Source: a bacterium
GTDB taxonomy: Bacteria > Armatimonadota > Chthonomonadetes > Chthonomonadales > CAJBBX01
Length of the DNA stretch: 34,365 nucleotides
Reading direction: 5' to 3'
Assembly: GCA_009885735.1 (NCBI GenBank)
Contig: VFKD01000177.1
Location: forward strand, 1 to 34,365
Part shown: piece by piece, positions 1 through 9,623 of the stretch
How positions within the stretch are numbered: the first letter of the stretch is position 1
How the letters are laid out: each line of letters starts with the position of its first letter
Notes under the pieces: generated by a model
The model's database searches: none
Told to the model about the DNA's origin: nothing
Seen by the model: only the letters and a program-made list of their open reading frames with translations
Position numbers and translations under genes: made by a program

Positions 1-93
1 CGGCTGTGGACGTCACGAAGTCCGCCTTCGCGGACTGGATCGTCAATCCACGAAGGTGGATTTTGTGGTCCTTACAGCCGCGACTTTAGTCGC
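1..93. repeat. Nested palindromic intergenic element, possibly cut by the left window edge
   Basis: Outer CGGCTGT (1-7) pairs with ACAGCCG (74-80). Inside are two perfect 7-bp tetraloop hairpins: AGTCCGC-CTTC-GCGGACT (19-36) and AATCCAC-GAAG-GTGGATT (45-62). These are followed by GCGAC-TTTA-GTCGC (80-93). Confidence 0.75.
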
Positions 94-170
94 ACGTTCA
101 ACAGCGATCGTTTTTCATCACACTTCTAGTCACACAACCGCATTCCGAAGGACCAAGCATCGCCATGGGG

Positions 171-737
171 CTATGAATACCTGTACTTCGGCTCCCAACC
201 GCGTACGCCGTCCGCGAGGAGCTCGAAGAGTGGCCAGGGCGGGCAGAAGTCGTCGCCGGGGCCGAAGACCGCCTTGGCGACTCGCACAAGTGTGCCGTCA
301 TTCTCCATATGCAGGCCGGAGACCCCGGGCCAGAGCCCGTCTGGACCGTCGAACCCAAGATCCTTGGTGAAGCTGCTTTGGGCCGCGCTAGCCATCTTGA
401 AGCGCCAGCCTCTGTCAGCCGCGAATCGAGCCTGATCCTCCGGACTGTCCGGCGAGACCAGCACCAGCGCCGTTCGGCTGAGTATGTGGTTTAGGTAACC
501 GTTTAGGCCATCCGCCCACAGGGTGCAGTAGGGACAGCTCCGCCCCATGTTGTGAATCACCAGAAGGTCTGTGTGGTCCCCGAAAAGCTGCGACACCAGG
601 ACCGACGTTGATCCGGGCCCAAGGAGTTCGTAGTCCCGAACAATCTCACGAGGCTGTTGTCGGCGCAGTGCAGCGAGCTGAGCCTTCAGCACGTCGATCT
701 GCGTCACAAGTTCGGTGATCTGAGGGTTGTCTTTCAT
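171..737 (-). CDS. DUF899-like / thioredoxin-fold protein
   Basis: Contains MGRSCPYCTLWADGLNG...RTALVLVSPDSPEDQARFAADRGWRFKM, typical of DUF899-like proteins. The start at 737 has GGAGG 8 nt upstream. The longer ORF start at 809 would run through a 13-bp hairpin. Confidence 0.8.
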   Translation of the reverse strand: MKDNPQITELVTQIDVLKAQLAALRRQQPREIVRDYELLGPGSTSVLVSQLFGDHTDLLVIHNMGRSCPYCTLWADGLNGYLNHILSRTALVLVSPDSPEDQARFAADRGWRFKMASAAQSSFTKDLGFDGPDGLWPGVSGLHMENDGTLVRVAKAVFGPGDDFCPPWPLFELLADGVRGWEPKYRYS

Positions 738-759
738 CTTGTCGGCCTCCACAAATAGG

Positions 760-797
760 GAGCGCTCTTCCCTTCGTGAGTGATGGGAAGAGCGCTC
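760..797 (-). terminator. Intergenic hairpin between the metalloprotease and the DUF899-like gene (terminator-like)
   Basis: Perfect 13-bp inverted repeat GAGCGCTCTTCCC (760-772) / GGGAAGAGCGCTC (785-797) with a 12-nt loop. It lies just downstream of the metalloprotease stop. The T-tract is weak. Confidence 0.6.
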
Positions 798-820
798 AAT
801 CTTTGCCACAGAGTTCCGGT

Positions 821-3800
821 TTACCTCTTGTCCGGCTGCTCTGCGCCGCCCAGTAGTTGCTGCAAAAGGCTCGGGCCGCTCGCCGATGGACCGCTAATGG
901 TGAGAGACGCATTCAGCGCCCGGTTCACGCGCATGAGACTTTCGGCGACGTGAATCCGCGTGTAGTCGTCCAGATTCCGGGTCTTCGCAGCCGTCAGCTT
1001 CGTCTTGAGGGTGCCGAGTTGGTCCCAGGCAAGCATCCGCGCGTCCTCTGGCGCGCCGCTCCGCACGAGCATACTGACCATCGTCTCGAGGTGAGACCGC
1101 TGTAGCTGCCGGCGAACCGAATTCACAGCTTTACCACTATCAAGCTCCGACCACACGGCGGAGCCGATCGTGCCGAACAGTGTGGTCAGCTTCAGCGCCT
1201 TGGATGGGTCCGACGCTTTGAACTCGTTGTTAACGACCCTGCCGATGGTTGAGCCGCTAAACACCACCGCGAGGGCCTGCCTCTGAGCATTGGCTATCGA
1301 GTCTCGAATGGGATAGTCGCCCCCCGAGCCCAATGTGAACGACGAGAGGTTTGGAAACGGATTTGTTGTAAGCTTCCCGAAGTAGCTCTTCGGGAAAGTA
1401 AACGCGGTTTCCGAAAACACGTAGCGATTCAGAATGTCCAGCGCTTTCCTCTGCTTCGCACCGTCCACCGGCTGCATCACTGGCTTCTCACGTGCGTCAC
1501 CCTTGTGATTGCGGTTGAGGTGAATGCCCCCAATGTAGCGGGTGACGTCTGCAGCCGAACTACTGTAGACTTGCAGCATGCCGAAAAGAGTGCGCGTGAA
1601 GTCCCAGTAGCTCTCGCCCTTCTTGGGGTAGCGAGCGCCATTCGTTAGAATTAGGTACCTGCTCAACTCCATCATCTTCTGGGAGTAGGCCAGCGGGTCG
1701 CTGCCGAGATCACCTCTGCTGATGTTCGGGTCGAACGAATCCGCATAGAAGTCGTTCTGGAAGGCATGACCCGGCAGGCCGCTTTTCGATGCTATCTGCT
1801 TCAGCTTGTGCAGTTCGCCGTTCGGTGTGGCAGCTTCGATTGGGGTGTACCCATACTGAATCACCCAGTAGTCGTATGCGCCGAGGTCCTTCGGGTAGAA
1901 GACGCCTTTCTTCTGCTTTAGCGCCGACACGTTGAACGGGAAGTAGTCCATCACCGAACCGGTTATGCCGGCGGCGGCAATCTTCGGGTCCTTCAGTTCG
2001 GCGAGCGAGTGTTGTGTGCTGGCCACGAAGTTGTGCCATAGGCCCATGATGTGGCCCATCTCATGCGCTACGATTGAGCGGATGAAGTCGTTTGTGTAGA
2101 CCAGCGGGCTGACCTTGTTTCCGGCAACGTGCGTGGCCTCGATAGCCATCTGTCCGAACCACGCATTGAGCAATGAGCCGTGTGCAAACTCGCATCGCGC
2201 AGGGTTGAACTTCTTCGGGTCGAACGCGCTGTTGAGCCGCTGCGCAAACGCAGTGGCCGGCTCGACCGCGCGCTTGTACTCGATCTTGCCGGATCTTCCC
2301 AGTATTGCGTCTACGGTAATCCCGGCATTCAGAATTTGCCCGGTCATCGGGTTCACTCGGAATAGGGCAATTGCACCGTAGGGCGGAGACTGCGTGGTGG
2401 ACCACCGAATGACGTTGTAGCGCATGTCGGCGTGGTCGAAGTCTGCGTTGTCCGGCATCTGCTTCACAACGATTGCTTCCTTGATGCCGACCTTCTCAAA
2501 GGCGCGATTCCACCAAAGGATGCCGTCCTTGACAGCGTCGCGGTATTCGAGCGGAATTGCATTGTCCAGCCAGAACGTGATAGGCTTCACGGGAGCCGAC
2601 ATGGCGGCCTTCGGATCTGCCTTGCGAACGTCCCATCGAAGGATGTATCGAACCGTCTGATCGTCCTTGGCGTCGTCGCTGAAGTCCTGGTATTCGGTAT
2701 AGAAGAACCCTGCGCGAGGGTCGGCGAGCCTCGGTCTGTATCCAGTGTCGGTCAGCGCGAATAGATTGTAATTCACGCGAATGGGACTGCTGCGGGTGTC
2801 GGCAAGGGCGCTTAGGCCACCGAAGATGCCGCCGCCTCCTCGAGCGCCTCGCGTGAAGTTGTACTGCGTCTCCACCACCAGGTTGTCGGGAAAGTTCTTG
2901 ATGGAGGCAATGTAGGTCTTATCGCGGTCCATGGAGAAGCCGCCGCCCGCGCCGCCGAGGATGCCGCCGCCGCCGCCCATTATCTGGCTAATCTGGGAGA
3001 CATCTCCGCGGAACAGGTCGCTCACGTTCAGAAGCAGGCTCTTGCGCTCCAGCTGCTTGGCCTCTACCTTATAGGCATCCAAGTAGGCGTCCGCAAAGGC
3101 CCGTTTTACCGAGCGCGAAAGTGGAGTGCCTGCGGTGGCGCGGAAGTTCATGTTCGGGACAACCATCAGGATGCGCTCGTCGCCGCTCTTGCTAAACTTG
3201 AACACCAAGTCATTGATGGGGTCGCCTGCGATGATCTGCTCGCCGTTACCGGTGGCCGCCGTACACTGGAGCATCATGAGCTGGTCGAGCTGGTCCTCGC
3301 GAAGCTCCATATAGATGGTCTCGCGGCCGCTGTCCTTCTTGCGGTAGAGGGTCACTATGCCCGGGACCTTCTCGAAGTCCTTGACGGTCTCATCGATCGT
3401 CTTCTCTTTCTTCGGCTCCGGCTTTGTGTCTCCCGGCTTCACTTCCGCGGGCTTTCCGCCCGGCATGGGACCTCCGGATATTCTCTCCTGCTTGATCTTG
3501 CCCGAGGCCATCGCCGGTCCAAGGGGAATGTTCTCCACTTCGTATTCGGACACAACGGAATCTCCGGAGGTCTTCTCCACCCACAGGTTGCCGGTGGCTC
3601 CTAGTTGGGGAGAAGAATCGCTCTCCTTGTAGGTCATCTTGATCTTGAGCGTGTCTACACCGGCTGCCTTCTCTGCAGCAATCACCTCAAAGTCTGCCTT
3701 GCCGCTGTGGGTGCCTATGGCTGTGTCGGCCTTGAACTCGCGGCTCCACTTGTCGCCCACGCCTATGCCTGTGGCCGGAAACACCACGTTAGTGGCCTGA

Positions 3801-4204
3801 AACAGGCGAATGGCTGTCTTCGTCTGCTCCTCCATGTCGGAGGTCGACTTGTACGATACCAGGGTTCCGTCTGCCTTGAAGACCGTCGTCGACTTGTCCT
3901 TCTTGTCGTCATCGTCCGGAAGCTTCTGGCCATTGACAGTCACCTCGGACGACTCGGTCTCCCGTTCGACAGTGATGTCTCCATTGGCTGCGACCGCCGT
4001 GAAGGTGATCTTCTCAATCTCGTTCAGATCCATCGTTACCTTAGAGCCCATGGCGTCGAAGTTCAGCGTGCCGGTGCTCTTGTAGCGGCCCGATTGGCCG
4101 GCCTGGGCCTTGTAGCTGATGATGGCTTTGTCTTGAGCCGCCCAGGCAACAATCGAGAGGGCAGCGAGCAAGGGCATGAGAGTCGCGCGTAGGTATCGCT
4201 TCAT
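821..4204 (-). CDS. Secreted zinc-dependent metalloprotease (DUF5117/DUF4953-like) with an extra N-terminal beta-rich domain
   Basis: 1127 aa with an N-terminal signal peptide and HEMGHIMGLWHN zinc motif (HEMGH at 2051-2065). Also contains MRYNVIRW, GSVMDYFPFN and the DUF5117-like region DKTYIASIKNFPDNLVVETQYNF. Confidence 0.88.
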   Translation of the reverse strand: MKRYLRATLMPLLAALSIVAWAAQDKAIISYKAQAGQSGRYKSTGTLNFDAMGSKVTMDLNEIEKITFTAVAANGDITVERETESSEVTVNGQKLPDDDDKKDKSTTVFKADGTLVSYKSTSDMEEQTKTAIRLFQATNVVFPATGIGVGDKWSREFKADTAIGTHSGKADFEVIAAEKAAGVDTLKIKMTYKESDSSPQLGATGNLWVEKTSGDSVVSEYEVENIPLGPAMASGKIKQERISGGPMPGGKPAEVKPGDTKPEPKKEKTIDETVKDFEKVPGIVTLYRKKDSGRETIYMELREDQLDQLMMLQCTAATGNGEQIIAGDPINDLVFKFSKSGDERILMVVPNMNFRATAGTPLSRSVKRAFADAYLDAYKVEAKQLERKSLLLNVSDLFRGDVSQISQIMGGGGGILGGAGGGFSMDRDKTYIASIKNFPDNLVVETQYNFTRGARGGGGIFGGLSALADTRSSPIRVNYNLFALTDTGYRPRLADPRAGFFYTEYQDFSDDAKDDQTVRYILRWDVRKADPKAAMSAPVKPITFWLDNAIPLEYRDAVKDGILWWNRAFEKVGIKEAIVVKQMPDNADFDHADMRYNVIRWSTTQSPPYGAIALFRVNPMTGQILNAGITVDAILGRSGKIEYKRAVEPATAFAQRLNSAFDPKKFNPARCEFAHGSLLNAWFGQMAIEATHVAGNKVSPLVYTNDFIRSIVAHEMGHIMGLWHNFVASTQHSLAELKDPKIAAAGITGSVMDYFPFNVSALKQKKGVFYPKDLGAYDYWVIQYGYTPIEAATPNGELHKLKQIASKSGLPGHAFQNDFYADSFDPNISRGDLGSDPLAYSQKMMELSRYLILTNGARYPKKGESYWDFTRTLFGMLQVYSSSAADVTRYIGGIHLNRNHKGDAREKPVMQPVDGAKQRKALDILNRYVFSETAFTFPKSYFGKLTTNPFPNLSSFTLGSGGDYPIRDSIANAQRQALAVVFSGSTIGRVVNNEFKASDPSKALKLTTLFGTIGSAVWSELDSGKAVNSVRRQLQRSHLETMVSMLVRSGAPEDARMLAWDQLGTLKTKLTAAKTRNLDDYTRIHVAESLMRVNRALNASLTISGPSASGPSLLQQLLGGAEQPDKR

Positions 4205-4533
4205 GGTGGGTAACTTCTCCTGAAATTGGCGTGGCGGGACGGCGAGATGGTCGGACCAATGAAGACCATTCTACCTCGGTGAGAGCACGAGGTGATAGCC
4301 ATACATACGATTGGCATGGTGGTGCTTGTTCCACACTCGTCTCGCGTACTTGGACAGCCTAGGTTAGACGAGGAGGCACATCGAATCCGCGACGCGTCCC
4401 GATGCATGTAGGTGTCAGCCGATGGGCGTGCTATGAGTTATCGGTATCAGCCATCACATCGCGAAAACGGAGGTACAGTAGCACTTAGTGTTGCATTCGA
4501 TGGCGCACACTGCGCCTGGAGTTACTACCTAAC

Positions 4534-5652
4534 TTGCTACACCTCTTCTTCGGCCGAGCGCTTTCCAAGTGGCTCTCGACATCGTCCAATACTCCCTCCT
4601 CCATGCCTTCCGAGGTTGCCGCCGCCGCGCCGGTCTCGGCTACCGTGTTGTTGAGTGAGCGCGAGGTCATGGAGCCGGTTCGGGCATCGGCCAGCGGTGC
4701 GGCAAAGCTCGTTTATTCTCGCGTTGAGCGTCCCGCGATGGGTTCGCTCTTTGAGATATACCTTGCGGGTACGGACCGAGACGCCCTCATCGGAGCGGCA
4801 AATGAGGCGCTCGACGAGGTAGAGAGGCTCGAGGCGCAGCTCAGTCACTATCGTCCAGACAGCGACATATCGCGTCTGAACGCGAATGCTCACGCGAACT
4901 GGGTTCGCCTCGAGCCAACGCTCTTCAACCTACTGAAGCGCTGTGCGAACTGGTCCGCCGAAACCGCTGGCGCCTTCGACATCACGGCCGGATCGTTGGT
5001 GCGGCTTTGGGGGTTCTTCTCCGGGGAGATGCGCGTGCCCTCGGACGAGGAGATCGACGCAGCTTTGGCAGGTGTCGGGAGCCAGAAGGTCTGCTTCGAT
5101 GACGAGGATCATCTGGTCCACTTCTCCGTGCCCGGTATGGAGATCAATCTGGGAGGGGTGGGCAAGGGCTTCGCGCTCGATGAGGCGATCGAACGGCTGA
5201 GGTTCTATGAGGTATCGAGCGCGGTGCTGAATGCAGGAAGCAGCAGCATCTACGCGCTGGGTTCCTCTCCTGGCGAGGAGGGCTGGACCATCGACCTCAA
5301 GGATCCGCGGGACAAAGCGACCATCATCCAGACCATTGTGATGAAGGACGAAGCGCTGTCAACGTCTGGCGGCTATGAGGATTTCTTCGAACACGAGGGC
5401 AATCGTTACTCGCACTTGCTGGACCCGCGCACCGGCAAGCCCGTTCAGGGTATGGTTAGCGCGTCGGTCGTGGCCCCGACTGGCGCCGAGGCCGAGGCGC
5501 TCTCGACCGCGTTCTTCGTGAACGGCGTTGACTGGGCTCGCGATTATTGCCGAAACAGAATGGACGTTCGAGCAGTAATCCTAGAAGGCGCGCCGAATGA
5601 AGAGATGGTGGTGACGCGCATTGGATTTGCTGCACCCACTCCTGGGTCGTAG
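4534..5652 (+). CDS. apbE: FAD:protein FMN transferase (ApbE family); start uncertain, possibly 4603 or 4669
   Basis: Contains MGSLFEIYLAG, DSDISRLN, FDITAGSLVRLWGF, INLGGVGKGFALDEA, DEALSTSGGYEDFFEHEGNRYSHLLDPRTGKPV and ASVVAPTGAEAEALSTAFFV. Confidence 0.9.
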   Translation: MLHLFFGRALSKWLSTSSNTPSSMPSEVAAAAPVSATVLLSEREVMEPVRASASGAAKLVYSRVERPAMGSLFEIYLAGTDRDALIGAANEALDEVERLEAQLSHYRPDSDISRLNANAHANWVRLEPTLFNLLKRCANWSAETAGAFDITAGSLVRLWGFFSGEMRVPSDEEIDAALAGVGSQKVCFDDEDHLVHFSVPGMEINLGGVGKGFALDEAIERLRFYEVSSAVLNAGSSSIYALGSSPGEEGWTIDLKDPRDKATIIQTIVMKDEALSTSGGYEDFFEHEGNRYSHLLDPRTGKPVQGMVSASVVAPTGAEAEALSTAFFVNGVDWARDYCRNRMDVRAVILEGAPNEEMVVTRIGFAAPTPGS

Positions 5653-5679
5653 CTTTACACTCTGTCGAGGAGGAACAAG

Positions 5680-6555
5680 ATGCTTAGACGTCTCGCATTG
5701 GCATTGGCTGTCTGCACGCTGGTAGCGACAAGGGCTCAGAGCCAGGACCTTGATCTCAAGGAGATACTCGCCGGCACGGTGGCGCCGGTGACGATGAACC
5801 TGAAGGACCTAGACTCCGCCTGGAGACGAGTAGGAGTTGGAGGGTCCGACAGTTCAAACCCGATTGGAGCGCTAGCGGCGCTCTACGGCGGTGGAGGGGG
5901 CGGAAGCTCGTTCTACACGCTGGGCAGAACCGTCAAGATTGGCGACGAGACCTATATCGTAGCCTATCGAGCGGCCTCGAAGCCAATCGACATTATGGCC
6001 ATGTCGCGAATGAGCGAACCACCGAAGCCGGAGAAGCTCAAGCCGGACACAAAGCTCTGGCTCTGCCTGCTGAACGTTCGCACCTCAGGAAGCATCATGG
6101 ATATCCGCGCCTTCGACCTGGCGACGGAGATCAAGGAGAGTTCCGGCGCCGCGGATGGCGTCACGGGAGCGCTAGACACCGCCCACGACAGCGCTGTCAC
6201 CACCTCATCGCAGTCAAACATGAAGCAGCTCGCCCTGGGAATCCTGATGTACAGCCAGGACTACGACGAGGTGCTGCCGCCCATGAAGACTGCCGCGGAG
6301 CTGAAGAAGGCCATCATGCCTTACGTCAAGAACGAGGCGGTCTTCGTGCATCCACAGACCAAGGCGCCGTATATGCCCAACCCAATCTTGACTAACAAGC
6401 CGATGCGAAAGATTGCGAATCCGGCACAGTTCGTGTTACTCTATGAGCCGGCTGCATCCAACGGCAAGCGGTGTGTGGCCTTCGCGGATGGTCACACCAA
6501 GGTGATCCAGGAATCTGAGTGGCCGAGGCTGAAGAAGGCATGTAAGATACCTTGA
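5680..6555 (+). CDS. Secreted protein with a C-terminal prepilin/DUF1559-like (H-X-DG) module
   Basis: Signal peptide MLRRLALALAVCTLVATRAQSQ. C-terminus has QSNMKQLALGILMYSQDYDEVLPP and CVAFADGHTKVI. RBS GAGGAGGAACAAG precedes ATG. Confidence 0.75.
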   Translation: MLRRLALALAVCTLVATRAQSQDLDLKEILAGTVAPVTMNLKDLDSAWRRVGVGGSDSSNPIGALAALYGGGGGGSSFYTLGRTVKIGDETYIVAYRAASKPIDIMAMSRMSEPPKPEKLKPDTKLWLCLLNVRTSGSIMDIRAFDLATEIKESSGAADGVTGALDTAHDSAVTTSSQSNMKQLALGILMYSQDYDEVLPPMKTAAELKKAIMPYVKNEAVFVHPQTKAPYMPNPILTNKPMRKIANPAQFVLLYEPAASNGKRCVAFADGHTKVIQESEWPRLKKACKIP

Positions 6556-6561
6556 CCTTTT

Positions 6562-6594
6562 CCCCGGAACTGCGGCCGCGCCACAGTTCCGGGG
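6562..6594 (+). terminator. Hairpin downstream of the 5680 gene
   Basis: Perfect 11-bp stem CCCCGGAACTG (6562-6572) / CAGTTCCGGGG (6584-6594). No clear T-tract follows. Confidence 0.5.
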
Positions 6595-6620
6595 ATGACG
6601 GATTTGAGAGAGGGCATGAC

Positions 6621-7949
6621 ATGGAGCAACTGCACGGACGGCCTCAGATAGGCTTTCAGCCCGCTGGAATGACTCGGCGCGACTTTGTACAGGGTGGGGC
6701 GGCGGTGGCGGCCGCGCTTGGGCTAAGCCTCACTGAGGTGGCGGAGGCGAATGCGCGCCGGGAGGCGGCCTCTCAGGATTCTCGACCGGTCAATGTTGCG
6801 ATAGTTGGCGTCGGCTCACAAGGCTATGGGGTCGATTTCAAGCGCGCGCTGAGCGTTCCCGGCGTCAAGATGAAGGCCGTTTGCGACATCTACGAGCCGA
6901 ATCTCCAGCGCGCGCTCAAGGATGTTCCTGGCGCCAAGGGCTACAAGGACTATCGCGAGGTGATGGACCTCAAAGACATTGAGGCGGTGATCATTGCCTC
7001 TCCTCTTTATCTCCACGCTCCGATGGCGATTGCCGCGCTCGAATCCGGCAAGCACGTCTTCACCGAAAAGATGATGGCCTACTCTATCGAGGACTGCAAG
7101 AAGATGGCGCGTGCGAGCATTGATGCAAAGAAGGTGCTGCAGGTGGGCCACCAGCGCAGAGCCGATGTGATGTACAACCACGCCTGGGAAATGGTCGCTC
7201 AGAAGAAGGTGTGCGGGCCTATAACTCACGTGCGCGCGCAGTGGAACCGAAACGGCTCGTGGAGGCGAACTCTCCCGAAGGACACGACAGACCGGCACTG
7301 GAATTGGCGCATGTATCGCGAATACTCCCGCGGCTTGATGGCCGAGCTGGGAACGCACCAGATTCACGCGGTCAACTGGTTCCTTGGAGGTCCTCCGGTA
7401 GCGGTCGTGGGAATGGGCGGCCTCGACTACTGGAAGGACGGCCGCACCATCTTCGACAACGTCGAAGTGATCTTCGAGTATGCCAACGGAGTCAAGCTGA
7501 ACTACACGTCCCTCACAACGAACCAGTTTGACGGTTACTACGAGCAGTTCATGGGCAAGGACGGCACGCTCATCATCTCGGAGGAGAAGGCGACGCCGAG
7601 CTCCTACTACCGAGAGCCGACCGTCGAGGCCGAGGACTGGATGAAGGCATCGGCCACCACGCACCAGGGCAAGCACAAAGAGGTCGGGCTGAAACTCGAC
7701 CCGGAGGCGACGAAGAAGCTCAACAAGAGCGGCGTAAAGGTCGGCGAACGAACCCTCACCGGGGCAGTCGCGGGCAAGGACAGCTACCTCCTCGAGATGG
7801 AGGACTTCTTCAACAGCGTGCGGACCGGCGCTCCGGTCACTTGCGACTGGAAAGAGGGCCTTGCTTGCTGCGTGGCAGCTATTCGCGCGAATGAGGCGAT
7901 GGAGAAGCGGACACGCATCGACATCAAGCCCCAAGACTACATGCTCTAG
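6621..7949 (+). CDS. Gfo/Idh/MocA family oxidoreductase with Tat-like signal
   Basis: MTRRDFVQGGAAVAAALGLS is a Tat-like leader. Contains VNVAIVGVGSQGYG (Rossmann), VIIASPLYLHAPMAIAALESGKHVFTEKMM and MAELGTHQIHAVNWFLGGPPVAVVG. Confidence 0.92.
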   Translation: MEQLHGRPQIGFQPAGMTRRDFVQGGAAVAAALGLSLTEVAEANARREAASQDSRPVNVAIVGVGSQGYGVDFKRALSVPGVKMKAVCDIYEPNLQRALKDVPGAKGYKDYREVMDLKDIEAVIIASPLYLHAPMAIAALESGKHVFTEKMMAYSIEDCKKMARASIDAKKVLQVGHQRRADVMYNHAWEMVAQKKVCGPITHVRAQWNRNGSWRRTLPKDTTDRHWNWRMYREYSRGLMAELGTHQIHAVNWFLGGPPVAVVGMGGLDYWKDGRTIFDNVEVIFEYANGVKLNYTSLTTNQFDGYYEQFMGKDGTLIISEEKATPSSYYREPTVEAEDWMKASATTHQGKHKEVGLKLDPEATKKLNKSGVKVGERTLTGAVAGKDSYLLEMEDFFNSVRTGAPVTCDWKEGLACCVAAIRANEAMEKRTRIDIKPQDYML

Positions 7950-7955
7950 CCGAGT

Positions 7956-9623
7956 ATGGCACGGTCCGACATGTCGCCTCCCACGGTGACGGCAAGATGG
8001 CCCTCTATCGAGGAGGTCGACCGATCGGGGGCTATTTCACGCCCGATTTCTGAGCTGCCCTTCCGCACGGACCTTAGAGAGGCAATCCGCCTCTCCGCCG
8101 TTCACCTCACGCGCCTCTTCGACGCGGACAAGGACGATGAGCCCTACTTCTGCGCCAACCTACGCGCCGACGGAACCGGCGAATTGGTTCACTATGTCAA
8201 CATCGGCATTCCCCATGTGACTGGACGCTGCCTACTTGGAGTCTTGCTCGCCGAGAAGACCATTGCGCTAAACATTGAGCCAAACGCGCTTGCGGTGCTG
8301 GAACGTTATCATCGCGCCTCGTTTGACAACGAAGACAGCCTCAACTCCTACTACGATCCGGCGCGTGGCGGGGCACGATTCGTCGAGTTTCACAATCTGC
8401 GGGAAGGTCTCTACGGTCTGGTCGTTCTGATGCGCGTTCGCAATTCCGAATGGGCAAAATCGACGGCTCAGAAGATGATTCATACACTTGTGGACCTGAC
8501 CGATCCAGACGGAAAGTGGTCGGCGGACCGGGCCATCAAGCTTGGAATGGCGGACAGGTGCGAGGGGCTCACCGAAGCGAATGCGGCACGGCTCGTTGAG
8601 CCTCTGCTGGAGTATCACCAACTTACGGGAGATCCGGTCTCGCTGGCGCTTGCACAGCAGTATGCTGAGGTGGGGCTGCGAACTCTCTTCGAACCCGATG
8701 GCACTTTCGCAGAGATGGAGCGATCCTCCGGCCACGTCCACTCGATCACGTCGTCTCTTGCCGGAATCACCCGGTTGGCCTTGTTCTTGGAAGACCGTGA
8801 GACGATTGATGCCTGCAGGCGAATTCTGGACGTGGGTGTGCCCGAGTACTTCTCAACATGGGGCTGGGGCGACGAGGTCTACCCAGACCATTCCGCAAAC
8901 GAAGTGGGAAGGGGAGAGATCAATCAGACTGGCGACGTCATTCGCGCCGCCCTGGCGCTTGGCCTCGCAGGTCACACGCGCTACCTTGATCTGGCGGAGC
9001 GGTACATGCGAAGCATGGTGATGCCTACTCAGCACCGAGAAGCGGAGTTGCGCGCCTTCATGAGAGAGAACCTCAATCCAAGCGACGACTCTGAATTTGA
9101 CGTGCTGAACCGATCAATCGGCGGGTTTGCCATGCAGCTTCCAAACGACCGCATGCAGGAGGGCGCGTGGCCCATCACGACCCTGGACATCACGTCCGGC
9201 GCAGTCCACGCCATGTGCGACTTTCACAAGGCCGTGTTGACGGGGCACCCGTTCGAGAACCGAGTGAACCTCATGCTCTCGTGCGGCAACCCAGACTTCG
9301 ACCTTGTGAGCCACTTGCCACGGCGAGGCCTGCTTGATATCACAGCGCACACAAGCAAGACCCTTTCGATTAGATTCCCGGAATGGGTACGACGGCTCAG
9401 CGTGCGAGTTCGAGTTGGCGAGTTCGACAAGCTGGCGACCTGGGTGGGGGACACTCTTGTCGTAGCATGTCTTACGCCTGGCGTTCGGGCTCAGATAGAG
9501 TTTGATGTTGCCTGCAAGGCCGAGCGAGAGATCGTGGACGGCACAGAGTACTCCACAACCTGGGTCGGCAGCCAGGTTGTGGAGATACTTCCTCGTGGCG
9601 CTGTGAGCCCGCTGCCGTTCTAG
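7956..9623 (+). CDS. Uncharacterised protein, six-hairpin-glycosidase/DUF1680 (GH127)-like fold suspected
   Basis: 555-aa continuous ORF starting 6 nt after the MocA gene. Internal segments such as NLREGLYGLVVLMRVR, SSSLAGITRLALFLEDRETIDACRRILDVG, LDITSGAVHAMCDFHKA and a C-terminal beta region (LSIRFPEWVRRLSVRVRVGE) resemble alpha/alpha-barrel glycosidases. Confidence 0.65.
   Translation: MARSDMSPPTVTARWPSIEEVDRSGAISRPISELPFRTDLREAIRLSAVHLTRLFDADKDDEPYFCANLRADGTGELVHYVNIGIPHVTGRCLLGVLLAEKTIALNIEPNALAVLERYHRASFDNEDSLNSYYDPARGGARFVEFHNLREGLYGLVVLMRVRNSEWAKSTAQKMIHTLVDLTDPDGKWSADRAIKLGMADRCEGLTEANAARLVEPLLEYHQLTGDPVSLALAQQYAEVGLRTLFEPDGTFAEMERSSGHVHSITSSLAGITRLALFLEDRETIDACRRILDVGVPEYFSTWGWGDEVYPDHSANEVGRGEINQTGDVIRAALALGLAGHTRYLDLAERYMRSMVMPTQHREAELRAFMRENLNPSDDSEFDVLNRSIGGFAMQLPNDRMQEGAWPITTLDITSGAVHAMCDFHKAVLTGHPFENRVNLMLSCGNPDFDLVSHLPRRGLLDITAHTSKTLSIRFPEWVRRLSVRVRVGEFDKLATWVGDTLVVACLTPGVRAQIEFDVACKAEREIVDGTEYSTTWVGSQVVEILPRGAVSPLPF

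Noticed and set aside
6816-7934. 372-aa minus-strand ORF
   Set aside because: Shadow ORF opposite the Gfo/Idh/MocA gene, with low-complexity, His/Arg/Val-rich composition.
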